A stretch of 64,000 nt of DNA from JAHIYG01 sp041306075 (GCA_041306075.1 JBFYKH010000027.1:29376-93375), one strand, 5' to 3'. Positions 1 through 6,425 are shown, counted from the stretch's first letter. Program-made: numbers and translations. Notes: generated by a model from the letters alone, not told the origin.

Positions 1-789
1 GAAGCGGCTCCTCGCCTTCAGGACGAGCTCAAGGAAGAAGGGGGCTATGAGGATGATGCCGACCTTCTCTATGTTGCCGACGATGACCGAGGAGGCGAGC
101 ACCGCCCCTATGCTGAGGGTGCCGACGTCGCCGATGAGTATCCTCGAAGGATGCCAGTTGAACCTGAGGAAAGCCAGGAGGGCGCCGAGCATAGCGAACG
201 AGATGACCGCGGACTCCGTCCTGCCGAGCATGAACGCTATCGCCCCGGCGGTCCCGCACATCACAACCCCGAGGCCCGCCTCCAGGCCATTGAAGCCGGC
301 GAGCATGTTGGTCGCGTTCGAAGCCCCCGTTATCGCGATGGGTATGAGGACGAGGGGGTAGAGTATGCCGAAGTCCACGGCCCCCAGGAAAGGCAGGTCC
401 ATGGAACCCACGCCCGCGTTCACGGCCACGAGGGGGAGTGCCGCGAATATCGGCAGCATCGCCTTCACCCGCTGGTCGAGGCGGAGGAGGTCGTCGATGA
501 CGCCTATGAGGGCCGTCGCCAGTATCGTCGAAAGGCATGCGAGGACGAGCGCCAGGTTCAAAGGCACGTCTATGACGTTGAACGTCGACAACGCTATGGC
601 CGCGAGGACGCCCACCAGGAACCCCCCGATTATCGCGAAGCCGCCCATCTCGGCCACGACCAGCTTCCCCGGCTTGTTCATGTCCCGGCCGGAAATCCCG
701 GCCTTCAGGAGCCGCGGGATGAACCAGGGGATAGTCACGTAAGTGAACGCGAACGACGCCAGAAACACCGCGAAAACGCTTAACATCAT
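1..789 (-). CDS. UDP-GlcNAc:dolichyl-phosphate GlcNAc-1-P transferase (GT4 family), 3' end cut by window
   Basis: Polytopic membrane enzyme that transfers GlcNAc-1-phosphate (or a related sugar phosphate) from UDP-sugar to dolichyl phosphate, the first step of N-glycan or surface-glycan assembly on the inner face of the membrane. Reading the minus strand from ATG-ATG at 789/786 gives 263 codons with no stop, so the C-terminus lies left of the window. Visible family signatures are MNKPGKL-x-VAEMGG near residue 40, a GVIDD-LLRLDQR loop (metal-binding Asp pair), NATNMLAGFNGLE and GDVGTLSIGA, separated by hydrophobic helices. MraY/WecA relatives share these motifs, but the MGG and NMLAGFNGLE forms are archaeal/eukaryotic Alg7-like. 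The start is only 26 nt from a divergent ATG at 816. Confidence 0.9.
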   Translation of the reverse strand, partial: MMLSVFAVFLASFAFTYVTIPWFIPRLLKAGISGRDMNKPGKLVVAEMGGFAIIGGFLVGVLAAIALSTFNVIDVPLNLALVLACLSTILATALIGVIDDLLRLDQRVKAMLPIFAALPLVAVNAGVGSMDLPFLGAVDFGILYPLVLIPIAITGASNATNMLAGFNGLEAGLGVVMCGTAGAIAFMLGRTESAVISFAMLGALLAFLRFNWHPSRILIGDVGTLSIGAVLASSVIVGNIEKVGIILIAPFFLELVLKARSRF

Positions 790-815
790 GGAACATATAA
801 TACTTAGTGAATAAA

Positions 816-1421
816 ATGGCACTCCCACTGGCGTTTGACCCGCAGTCGGCCGACTTCAACCTCGTAGTCCTGCCGGTGCTCATATTCCTGGCCCGCATAT
901 GCGACGTCACAATAGACACCATAAGGGTCATATACCTGAACCGCGGCATGAAGTACGTGGCCCCCGTACTCGGCTTCTTCGAAATCATCATATGGCTCCT
1001 CGCCATAGGGCAGATAATGATGAACCTCACGAGCCCCATACACTACATCGCCTACGCTGCCGGCTTCGCCGTCGGCAACTTCGTGGGCATCATTGTCGAG
1101 GAGATGCTGTCGGTCGGGACCGTACTCGTCAGGGTGATAACCAAACGCGACCCCCAAGCCCTCATCGAACACCTGAGGATGAGCGGCCACACCACCACCT
1201 CCCACGAGGCATGCGGCGAGAGCGGACCCTCAAGGATAGTCTTCACGGTCGCGAAACGGAAGGAGGTCGGGAGCATCGTCGCCATAATAAAGGAGCACAA
1301 CCCCAACGCATTCTACACAGTCGAAGACGTCAAATACGCTAGCGGAGACGCCTTGAACACCAGCTTCGACCCCAAGAGAAACTTCCTGGGCTCCCTCAGA
1401 AGCCTCAGGAAAAGCAAGTGA
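816..1421 (+). CDS. UPF0316 / DUF2179 membrane protein
   Basis: About 201 aa. Three hydrophobic segments fill residues 12-100; the first carries ARICDVTIDTIR and is followed by YLNRGMKYVAP. A soluble C-terminal domain follows (about 120-200) with a HTTTSHEACGESG stretch and IVAIIKEHNPNAFYTVEDVKYASG, which matches the DUF2179 fold at the end of UPF0316 (YebE-like) proteins. Function is not known; DUF2179 may bind small ligands. ATG at 816 is preferred over in-frame GTG at 807. It is divergent from the glycosyltransferase, and an AT-rich box (about 793-800) lies between the two starts, so the promoters must overlap. Confidence 0.85.
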   Translation: MALPLAFDPQSADFNLVVLPVLIFLARICDVTIDTIRVIYLNRGMKYVAPVLGFFEIIIWLLAIGQIMMNLTSPIHYIAYAAGFAVGNFVGIIVEEMLSVGTVLVRVITKRDPQALIEHLRMSGHTTTSHEACGESGPSRIVFTVAKRKEVGSIVAIIKEHNPNAFYTVEDVKYASGDALNTSFDPKRNFLGSLRSLRKSK

Positions 1422-1430
1422 ACCCCCTAT

Positions 1431-1452
1431 TTTAAAGGATACTGCATATAGT
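1431..1452 (+). promoter_or_regulatory. TATA-like boxes ahead of the tRNA-like/tRNA-Gly array
   Basis: Two AT-rich boxes, TTTTAAAGG (about 1430-1438) and CATATA (about 1445-1450), lie 27-45 nt before the first tRNA-headed unit at 1479. A TATA box at 1447 would place transcription start near 1472. No equally good box precedes units two or three, which suggests one transcript through all three. Inferred from archaeal promoter spacing only. Confidence 0.4.
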
Positions 1453-1478
1453 AAAAACCCCCGGAAACAGGGGCATAC

Positions 1479-1586
1479 GCGACCGTAGTGTAGTGGCTCG
1501 GCCTTCCTAAGGCCGGCGAAGGAGCCATCTTCGCTCGGGCTCGATGGCTCAGGACGTATGAACCCGCAGAGGGGGATGGAACAAAC
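1479..1586 (+). ncRNA. tRNA-Gly-headed structured RNA, copy 1
   Basis: The first 20 nt equal the 5' acceptor strand and D-arm start of the tRNA-Gly at 1727. A stem with a loop ending TTCCTAA follows (tRNA-anticodon-like, would read CCT), but no T-arm or matching 3' acceptor strand follows, so it cannot fold as a tRNA. Next comes CGAAG-GAGCCAT-CTTCG (1517-1533), whose loop is complementary to ATGGCTC at 1544-1550. This can form either an 8-bp hairpin (1522-1529 with 1543-1550) or an H-type pseudoknot. Copy 2 at 1597 keeps both pairings with a compensatory A-T to G-C change. The D-arm is 5 nt shorter than in copy 2. Ends are approximate; function unknown. Confidence 0.45.
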
Positions 1587-1596
1587 AACAGTGTAC

Positions 1597-1715
1597 GCGA
1601 CCGTAGTGTAGTGGCTATCACTGAACCTTATTAAGGTTCACGAAGGAGCCGTCTTCGCTACGGCTCGACGGCTCAGAACGGATGAAGCCTCTGACAAGGG
1701 GGTGGATTAAACAAA
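1597..1715 (+). ncRNA. tRNA-Gly-headed structured RNA, copy 2
   Basis: The first 25 nt equal the tRNA-Gly 5' half including the whole D-arm. An 8-bp palindromic stem (about 1622-1640) with loop TTATTAA follows. Then CGAAG-GAGCCGT-CTTCG (1641-1657) is followed by two ACGGCTC copies (1660-1666 and 1668-1674) complementary to its loop. The 8-bp alternative is 1646-1653 with 1667-1674, loop 13 nt, the same loop length as in copy 1. The pair A1527-T1545 of copy 1 is G1651-C1669 here. No T-arm or CGGTCGC acceptor strand is present. The shared tail carries ATGAA and a run of five G, then an A-rich spacer. Either a duplicated tRNA-derived regulatory RNA or a decaying tRNA tandem. Confidence 0.45.
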
Positions 1716-1726
1716 AAAAACCATAC

Positions 1727-1798
1727 GCGACCGTAGTGTAGTGGCTATCACTCCAGATTGCCAATCTGGTGACTCGGGTTCGAATCCCGACGGTCGCA
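1727..1798 (+). tRNA. tRNA-Gly (GCC)
   Basis: Full cloverleaf: acceptor GCGACCG pairs with CGGTCGC. Anticodon stem CCAGA/TCTGG surrounds loop TTGCCAA with anticodon GCC, and T-arm TCGGG-TTCGAAT-CCCGA is canonical. Discriminator A at 1798; CCA is not encoded. It is the only complete member of a three-unit array whose first two units share its 5' half. The last 14 nt before the acceptor end recur at 2432-2445. Confidence 0.97.
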
Positions 1799-1825
1799 AA
1801 CTGATTTATTTGTTAACGATTTCTT

Positions 1826-1886
1826 GTCACGAAACCGTCGGGGTGCAAAAAGCCTGCAGGCTTTTATAGAAAATCACGACTGCCGC
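1826..1886 (+). repeat. Structured repeat, copy A, after tRNA-Gly
   Basis: Begins with GTCACGAAACCGTCGGGGTG, repeated exactly at 2387. An inner hairpin AAAAGCC/GGCTTTT (1848-1854 with 1859-1865) and a partly decayed outer stem (GTCG...CACGAC) follow. In copy B the inner stem is AAAAACC/GGTTTTT, a compensatory G-C to A-T change, so structure rather than sequence is kept. Could be an end of a small non-autonomous element or a paired terminator. Confidence 0.5.
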
Positions 1887-1923
1887 ATGGATAAAAAGGT
1901 ATATCCCCTAGGGATGATACATA

Positions 1924-2169
1924 ATGATGGACAAAGGGGATACTCGCGTAATCTGGATTATTTCAATAATAATAGTCATGGCAATTTTCCCCCATAGCGA
2001 AAAAAGATGTGAACGATGCTCGGAGCTATTTACGCTTGGCTGGCCAATCGATACCTATTCAAGAAACAGCACGGGAGATTTGATTGCGCCCGGGGCAGGA
2101 CTTATAGTATACCCTTTAACCATCCTAATCCTTCTTACCTATCGAAACCAGCATAAAAAAATTAATTAG
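1924..2169 (+). CDS. Small two-helix membrane protein inside AT-rich segment
   Basis: 81 aa. Residues 8-24 form one hydrophobic helix (IWIISIIIVMAIF) and residues 58-72 another (LIVYPLTILILL). Between them is a loop with a CERC pair (residues about 33-36), possibly metal- or disulfide-forming. I recognise no family. Base composition is clearly more AT-rich than the neighbours, and the gene lies between the two structured repeats at 1826 and 2387, so it is probably cargo of a short acquired segment. Confidence 0.5.
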   Translation: MMDKGDTRVIWIISIIIVMAIFPHSEKRCERCSELFTLGWPIDTYSRNSTGDLIAPGAGLIVYPLTILILLTYRNQHKKIN

Positions 2170-2386
2170 GTTGATTTTTCCCTAGTACCCATTCACCTTG
2201 GAGGTTGAGGTATATTTCTAGGTTTCCACCCCCCCCGACCCATCCGTTCGCTCGTACAATGTTCTTCGCCTGGTATTGAAGTCCGATACAGCCGCAAAAT
2301 TTTTCGGAGATGTGGGATGGCTACGCATTAGATATTTTACGCAATTCCCAACGGCCGGAAACTGAATTTTTGGCGGACAATTTATC
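2170..2386. other. Intergenic AT-rich stretch, no gene seen
   Basis: Between the small membrane protein and structured repeat copy B I see no convincing coding frame. It holds an eight-C run (about 2229-2236) and AT-rich blocks. The composition matches the rest of the 1.80-2.45 kb segment and not the GC-rich backbone. Confidence 0.4.
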
Positions 2387-2445
2387 GTCACGAAACCGTC
2401 GGGGTGTAAAAACCTGAATGGTTTTTAGAAAAATCCCGACGGTCG
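2387..2445 (+). repeat. Structured repeat, copy B, ending in a tRNA-Gly 3' end copy
   Basis: Same 20-nt start as copy A, inner hairpin AAAAACC/GGTTTTT (2408-2414 with 2420-2426), and an intact outer 9-bp stem ACCGTCGGG/CCCGACGGT. Its last 14 nt, AATCCCGACGGTCG (2432-2445), are identical to 1783-1796 at the 3' end of the tRNA-Gly gene. A tRNA 3' end and a downstream partial copy are the usual footprint of tRNA-targeted integration, but no integrase is present. Confidence 0.5.
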
Positions 2446-2522
2446 AAATTATATCTATTATCGGTTTGGCTGCTGTGTTGAAATAGTGTAGCGACTTAAT
2501 ATCGTATACTTCCGGCTTGTAT

Positions 2523-3248
2523 ATGACGATGAGGAAGTTGAGGGGGCAGCCGCTGCTTTCCCCGCCCGGCCCGGATTTGGTGCCTGAGTGGCTGAGGGTG
2601 ACGCCAGAGGACAGGGAATGCATGAGAGGGACGCTTGAGACGTATAGGACGATGGACGGCCTCGACTGGGCGTTGGCGGAGTTGCACTGCCATATGCGGC
2701 TTATTGGCGAGACGCAGACCGTGACGGATGAGGATAAGAGGGGGTTTACGAGCCAGATGGAATCGTATAGGACGGACCGGGACGGCTGGGGTGTGGCCTT
2801 GATGCAGTATTCCATGCGGCAGCTCGGGGTGGCGGAAGCGGTAACTGAGCAGGATAGGAGGCTCATGAGGCGTGAGTTGGAGGCGGACAGGACAGGTCAC
2901 AAGGGCGGAGAGCTTGCCTGGATGCACTATACTATGCGGCAGCTCGGGGTGACGGAGGCGGTAACCGGCGAGGACAGGCAGGACATGAAACAGCAGTTGG
3001 GCGGATACAGGACGGACCACGACGGCGCGGGAGTCGCCAGGATGCACTATTATATGCGGCAGATTGGGGAGGGGGAGGCGGTGACGGGCCAGGACCGCAT
3101 CGACATGAGGCATTCCCTGGAGGCGTTTAGGTCGAGCCCGGACGGCCGGGAGATGGCCTGGATGCACCACGTCCTCCGCTCCCTGGAGCCGGACGGCGGG
3201 AGGCAGGCGCAAGCCGGGATGCCGCCTTTGAAATCGTTCAGGAGGTAA
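2523..3248 (+). CDS. PLL-PP / PLKRF helical-repeat family protein, member 1
   Basis: 241 aa from ATG 2523 (TTG 2517 and ATG 2529 are alternatives). Member 1 of seven paralogs in this window. An N-terminal box LRGQPLLSPP (about residues 6-15) is followed by five units of exactly 40 residues and the C-terminal box MPPLKSFRR. The repeat consensus is D-R-x-x-M-x3-L-E-x-x-R-x5-G-x3-A-x-M-H-Y-x-M-R-x-L-G-V-x3-V-T-x-x-D, suggesting two helices per unit, as in TPR/Sel1-like solenoids. No signal peptide or membrane helix, so cytosolic and probably a protein- or nucleic-acid-binding scaffold. No named family recognised. It follows the tRNA-Gly-linked segment and stands alone, unlike the operonic members. 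Confidence 0.85.
   Translation: MTMRKLRGQPLLSPPGPDLVPEWLRVTPEDRECMRGTLETYRTMDGLDWALAELHCHMRLIGETQTVTDEDKRGFTSQMESYRTDRDGWGVALMQYSMRQLGVAEAVTEQDRRLMRRELEADRTGHKGGELAWMHYTMRQLGVTEAVTGEDRQDMKQQLGGYRTDHDGAGVARMHYYMRQIGEGEAVTGQDRIDMRHSLEAFRSSPDGREMAWMHHVLRSLEPDGGRQAQAGMPPLKSFRR
2602..3201 (+). repeat. Five tandem 120-nt coding repeats
   Basis: The codons for the M-R-Q-L-G-V core fall at 2694, 2814, 2934, 3054 and 3174 (the last diverged), exactly 120 nt apart, with high nucleotide identity between units 2-4. Homogeneous DNA repeats inside the gene point to recent internal amplification. The paralogs elsewhere have the same unit but far more divergent copies. Confidence 0.85.
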
Positions 3249-3266
3249 TAAGCGCTCAGGGAGAAT

Positions 3267-3512
3267 ATGTTTTGTGGCATGATGAAAAGACACCACATAA
3301 TATTGCTGGTTCAATGGTTTTTCTTCACGTCGCTGATACTGTTCGTGCTGATTCAGCTGGGTATCCTCAACCGCGCCCCGGCCGGGTTGACGGCGTTCGA
3401 GAAGGCCGTTGTAATCTTCGAGGCGGTAGTCGGCATCCAGTTCCTCTACCTCGTGTTGTTCGCGCTCTGCTATGGCCCCGGTTTCGTCTCAAAAAAGCTG
3501 GGATTTGATTGA
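3267..3512 (+). CDS. Small two-helix membrane protein
   Basis: 81 aa. Hydrophobic helices at about residues 10-30 (IILLVQWFFFTSLILFVLI) and 45-68 (VVIFEAVVGIQFLYLVLFAL) flank a short polar loop; the C-terminus is lysine-containing. ATG at 3267 is used; ATG at 3279/3282 is also possible. I recognise no family. It starts 18 nt after the repeat-family gene, so the two may be co-transcribed. Its 3' end overlaps a doubtful antisense ORF. Confidence 0.6.
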   Translation: MFCGMMKRHHIILLVQWFFFTSLILFVLIQLGILNRAPAGLTAFEKAVVIFEAVVGIQFLYLVLFALCYGPGFVSKKLGFD

Positions 3513-3682
3513 GCCGGGGGGTTAGTTGGTTTCTGCTTCGCTTTTTTTTCGTCCGGCTTCTTCCGGGTTTCTTTTTGGGGTGTGTCTTCCCGGAGGGTAA
3601 AATCCTTTATTTTCGGCGCTTCTGGGTAGAGTTCGATTCCCGGGAACCTTGGCTCTGGTTTCTTATTTAATCGGATTCTCAT
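3470..3682 (-). CDS. Putative small charged protein
   Basis: 70 aa, rich in Lys, Glu and Pro (for example KKPDEKKAKQKP), probably disordered. The start overlaps the 3' end of the PLDc_N-type gene by 20 nt on the same strand and the end overlaps a convergent gene by 43 nt. The only support is the open frame and operon-like position; it could be a chance ORF. Confidence 0.3.
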   Translation of the reverse strand: MRIRLNKKPEPRFPGIELYPEAPKIKDFTLREDTPQKETRKKPDEKKAKQKPTNPPAQSNPSFFETKPGP

Positions 3683-4058
3683 TTTGCTGTTTTTCTTCCG
3701 TCCTAGGCATCAGTCCCGGGTCCGTCTTCCTCTTGATTAGGAAGTAGTATAGGGTGGCGCCGAGCCAGTGTGTTAGGGCGATGATGAGTACCCAGGTGGT
3801 CTTGTCGCTTTCCGTTTCGAATTTCCTGTTGACGCAGTCGACGAGCATGAGTATCCAGAAGACGGTGCCGAGGACTCCCAGGGCCACGATGGCGGCCATG
3901 AAGAGGAGCCACAGGAGCCAGAAGCCGCCGAATAAGGCGACTGGGATGAGCATCAGGAGGATTGCGAAGAGTCCGGCGCCGGCTTCGCCGCCGCCTTCGG
4001 CCGCCGCGTATGATGCCGCCGCCGATGCCGCTGCCGCGAGCGCGATTGGCTTGTTCAT
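3663..4058 (-). CDS. PLDc_N-type membrane protein
   Basis: 131 aa. An Ala/Gly-rich N-terminus is followed by two or three hydrophobic segments (about residues 28-75). Then come DCVNRKFETESDKTTWVLI and a final LGATLYYFLIKRK, the layout of the phospholipase-D nuclease N-terminal domain (PLDc_N), which here stands alone without catalytic HKD motifs. Such stand-alone proteins are small membrane proteins of unknown role. It is divergent from sppA with starts about 60 nt apart, so the promoters face each other. Confidence 0.7.
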   Translation of the reverse strand: MNKPIALAAAASAAASYAAAEGGGEAGAGLFAILLMLIPVALFGGFWLLWLLFMAAIVALGVLGTVFWILMLVDCVNRKFETESDKTTWVLIIALTHWLGATLYYFLIKRKTDPGLMPRTEEKQQNENPIK

Positions 4059-4081
4059 GTGTTATAGATGGCGCTCGGGGC

Positions 4082-4088
4082 ATTTATA
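4082..4088 (+). promoter_or_regulatory. TATA-like box for the SppA gene
   Basis: ATTTATA at 4082-4088 lies 27-34 nt before GTG 4116 and inside the longest open frame (ATG 4068). This spacing favours a leaderless transcript beginning near GTG 4116 and argues against ATG 4068. A second AT box, ATTATA, lies at 4101. Confidence 0.4.
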
Positions 4089-4115
4089 GGCGGCGGGGGC
4101 ATTATAGTTCTACGG

Positions 4116-4967
4116 GTGTTTTTGGTGAGGACGTTCTGGAAGATTTTATTGACTTTCGCGGTCCTGGGCTTGTTCGTCCTGGTCATCGCCTTCAGTTTCG
4201 CCGCAGTTTTGAGCGGCCTTGACGTTCCGGCGCTCGGGGGAGGAGCCGTCGCGGTCGTCCCGGTTCACGGGAGCATCACGATGGGCGGCTGCCCTGCGGG
4301 CCTGTTCGACTCCGAGAGCTGCGCCGACGTTGAGGAGATAAAGGACCTCTTGAAGAGCGCGGACCGTGACCCGTCTGTGAAGGCGATACTCTTGGACGTC
4401 TACTCAGGCGGCGGGAACGTTGTGGCGTCGAGGGAGCTGATGAGGGCTGTTAAGGCCACGAAGAAGCCGACCGTCGCGTGGATCGGGGAGATAGGGACTT
4501 CCGGCGCGTATTACGCCGCCTCGGCTGCCGATACGGTGATGGCGGACGAGAATTCCATGACCGGGAGCATCGGCGTCATCATGTTCGTGGAGCATTATTA
4601 CGGGCTCTTCGACTGGGTGGGGATTAACGTTACGACCATCAAGGCCGGGGACAGCAAGGACATCGCGAGCCCGTACAGGCCCATGACCGAGGAGGAGAGG
4701 CTTGAGCTGCAGTCGATGATAGACAAGGTCTATGACAGCTTCGTCGCCGACGTCGCGGAGAACCGGCATATGAGCCTGGACGTGGCGAAGAAGGCCGCGC
4801 AGGGGAGGATTTACCTTGGCGTGGAGGCCAAGGATGCGGGCCTCGTCGACGAGCTCGGAGGATACGATGACGCGGTGGCGCGGGCCGCCGTCTTGGGCGG
4901 CATCAGGGGCGAGCCGGAGGTCAGGAAGCCGGAGCGGAAGGTGAGGCTCACGGACCTCCTGAAGTAA
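4116..4967 (+). CDS. sppA: Signal peptide peptidase SppA
   Basis: Membrane serine protease that degrades cleaved signal peptides. With GTG 4116 it is 283 aa; ATG 4068 would add 16 residues. One N-terminal helix (KILLTFAVLGLFVLVIAF) anchors it, then a short SppA/ClpP-fold domain of archaeal or sohB-like size. The Ser of GTSGAYYAAS (about residue 129) and the Lys of AGDSKDIASP (about 181) are the Ser-Lys dyad. The oxyanion strand YSGGGN and the MTGSIGV motif are present. Two Cys near the domain start (GGCPAG, ESCAD) are not typical and may form a disulfide outside the cell. Confidence 0.93.
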   Translation: MFLVRTFWKILLTFAVLGLFVLVIAFSFAAVLSGLDVPALGGGAVAVVPVHGSITMGGCPAGLFDSESCADVEEIKDLLKSADRDPSVKAILLDVYSGGGNVVASRELMRAVKATKKPTVAWIGEIGTSGAYYAASAADTVMADENSMTGSIGVIMFVEHYYGLFDWVGINVTTIKAGDSKDIASPYRPMTEEERLELQSMIDKVYDSFVADVAENRHMSLDVAKKAAQGRIYLGVEAKDAGLVDELGGYDDAVARAAVLGGIRGEPEVRKPERKVRLTDLLK

Positions 4968-5002
4968 CGTTTATAAGGGGCGGATGCCTATTAGGAGACA
5001 CC

Positions 5003-5203
5003 ATGGGAAGGATAAAGCAGATTTTCCTGAAAAGGGTCGCTGTGAAGGCCATGAGGGAGTATCCGACCTCGTTCGGGCCGGAGTTCCAGGACAACAAGAG
5101 GAAGATTCACGCCTTCACCGACGCCACCAGCAAGAGCATGAGGAACAAGATCGCGGGCTACATCACCAAGAAGGTGAAGCAGAACGCGAAGAAGAAGGAC
5201 TAG
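5003..5203 (+). CDS. rps17e: 30S ribosomal protein S17e
   Basis: 66 aa, full length for archaeal S17e: MGRIKQIFLKR start, EYPTSFGPEFQDNKR core and KSMRNKIAGYITKK. This small subunit protein is found only in archaea and eukaryotes. A TTTATAA box at about 4970-4976 and an AGGAG at 4991-4995 precede ATG 5003. The stop overlaps the convergent Cas4-like gene by 4 nt. Confidence 0.97.
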   Translation: MGRIKQIFLKRVAVKAMREYPTSFGPEFQDNKRKIHAFTDATSKSMRNKIAGYITKKVKQNAKKKD

Positions 5204-5979
5204 ATTCTGTAGCAGGCTCCGCTCTGGGGGCACGGCCGGCATCTTTCCGGATTTCCGTGCGGGCAGACGTCCGGTATTTGGCCGTCGAGTATCGCCTCCA
5301 CGCCGTCTCTCGCCTTGAGGGTCGCCTCGCGGAGGCTCTCGGTGAAGGGCACGGGCTGTCTCTTGGCGTGGCGGACGAAGTCCATGAGGCCGTACCCCGC
5401 CTCCGTCCCAGAAGATTCCTCGACCAGCATCCCGTAAGAGCACAGCTGAATCCGGTCCTCGGTCCACGACGATGCCGGCTGGCCTCTCGTCTTCACGTCC
5501 ACGGGGACCAGGGCGCCGTGCCACATTATCTTGTCTACGACGCCGCTGATCCGCAGGGTCTCCGAGGAGAGCCGGCAGTCGACCTCTAGCGGGGTAAGGT
5601 AGTCGACAGCCTCCTCGAAACCCATGTCCTCGGCCATCGCCTCGATCTCTCCCGCCAGGTTCGCGATTTCGAGTGCCGCTTCGCCGGCTATGCGCGGAAG
5701 GTGCGCGCCGTATCCCGTCCGCCACTGCCCCCGGAACGTATGAGGCGCATCAGCGATTATCGACTTGAGTTCGGCGGCGAACGCGGCCTGTGCCTCCTCG
5801 ACGGAGCCGACTGCTGGCAGGAGCTTGGACTGCCTGAGCGACAGCTCCCTCCGCACCATGTGGCCCACCCTTGCCGCGTCCAGTTCCGCTGTCCGCTCCT
5901 CCTCCGCCTTGAGGACGATGGCGAGGTATGCCTGGCGGGGGCAGTAGAGGAATGCCCCGATGTCGCAGACGCGTATCAT
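5200..5979 (-). CDS. Cas4-like PD-(D/E)XK iron-sulfur nuclease
   Basis: 259 aa. Cys13 in FLYCPRQAY and a C-terminal cluster (Cys239, 247, 250, 256) match the [4Fe-4S]-binding cysteines of Cas4/AddB-type nucleases. LRISGVVDKI and VPVDVKTR provide the Asp and Asp-x-Lys of the nuclease core, followed by QLCSYGMLVEE (Q-x3-Y motif). Cas4 trims ends for CRISPR adaptation, but no CRISPR array or other cas gene is present, so a role in general DNA end processing is more likely. It overlaps the OB-fold gene upstream by 4 nt and is probably co-transcribed with it and L40e. Confidence 0.85.
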   Translation of the reverse strand: MIRVCDIGAFLYCPRQAYLAIVLKAEEERTAELDAARVGHMVRRELSLRQSKLLPAVGSVEEAQAAFAAELKSIIADAPHTFRGQWRTGYGAHLPRIAGEAALEIANLAGEIEAMAEDMGFEEAVDYLTPLEVDCRLSSETLRISGVVDKIMWHGALVPVDVKTRGQPASSWTEDRIQLCSYGMLVEESSGTEAGYGLMDFVRHAKRQPVPFTESLREATLKARDGVEAILDGQIPDVCPHGNPERCRPCPQSGACYRI

Positions 5980-6344
5980 ACAGGCCTCACGGAGTCCGGC
6001 CGCTCGACGACGAGCTCTAGCTTCCCCCGGTACAGCTGCACGGTCCCTGAAGCCTCCACCCTCCGGCCAAAGAGGGCTGTCACGTTGAGGCCGGCTGCAG
6101 CGTCCCGGCTCAGGTACACGTCCAGCGTCGAGCGGCCGTCGGAGAGCGCCAGTATGACTGCGCCGCCCTTGAAGGTGTGGGTGCGGTTCACGTTCCCGAC
6201 GACCCTCACAGACTTCTCGAGGGAGTAGGGGGAGATGTCCGAGACCGCCGAGGCCGGGGGCCGGATGGTCGGCGACACGTAGGCTATGATCATGAGGCCG
6301 AGTAGGGACATCGCGAGGGCGAGCTGTAGCATCGTGTCCGCCAA
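5976..6344 (-). CDS. Membrane-anchored OB-fold protein
   Basis: 122 aa from a TTG start. One N-terminal helix (LQLALAMSLLGLMIIAYV) is followed by a beta-rich domain of about 75 residues (SVRVVGNVNR, FKGGAVILALSDGRSTLDVYLS, VEASGTVQLYRGKLELVV) typical of nucleic-acid-type OB folds. Lacking other domains, the substrate is unknown; membrane-bound OB proteins may bind DNA or oligosaccharide. A longer frame opens at 6422 but lacks a ribosome-binding site. It is coupled (ATGA) to the Cas4-like nuclease, which suggests a joint role. Confidence 0.7.
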   Translation of the reverse strand: MADTMLQLALAMSLLGLMIIAYVSPTIRPPASAVSDISPYSLEKSVRVVGNVNRTHTFKGGAVILALSDGRSTLDVYLSRDAAAGLNVTALFGRRVEASGTVQLYRGKLELVVERPDSVRPV

Positions 6345-6350
6345 GGTTGA

Positions 6351-6356
6351 ACCTCC
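6351..6356 (-). promoter_or_regulatory. Shine-Dalgarno site that fixes a TTG start
   Basis: GGAGGT on the minus strand, 6 nt before TTG at 6344. It is strong and well spaced, and no other start in this frame has one, so the OB-fold protein begins at TTG rather than at the upstream start at 6422. Confidence 0.65.
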
Positions 6357-6425
6357 GGAGGGGACTCTAGACGGAGGGACGTTAAAAGAGGATATAGCAT
6401 CCGCAAGTAATACAGGCCACACCCC

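Noticed and set aside
29..1039. 336-aa minus-strand open frame
   Set aside because: It spans both the glycosyltransferase (another minus frame) and the UPF0316 gene on the plus strand; its product is Arg/Pro/Gly-rich without pattern, while both real genes have clear family motifs.
1479..1715. Two extra tRNA genes (anticodons CCT and ATT)
   Set aside because: The 5' halves and anticodon-like loops look right, but no T-arm and no complementary 3' acceptor strand follow, and A34 in ATT would be odd in archaea.
1479..1715. 5' halves of split tRNA genes (Nanoarchaeum type)
   Set aside because: Split halves end within the anticodon loop; here complete anticodon-type hairpins are present, so there is nothing to trans-splice at that position.
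2602..3201. CRISPR array or satellite
   Set aside because: The 120-nt periodicity is entirely in frame (40 codons) within an open gene, and units are coding repeats without spacers.
5200..5979. Part of a CRISPR-Cas locus
   Set aside because: Only the Cas4-like gene is present; no repeats-spacers, cas1 or effector in the window.
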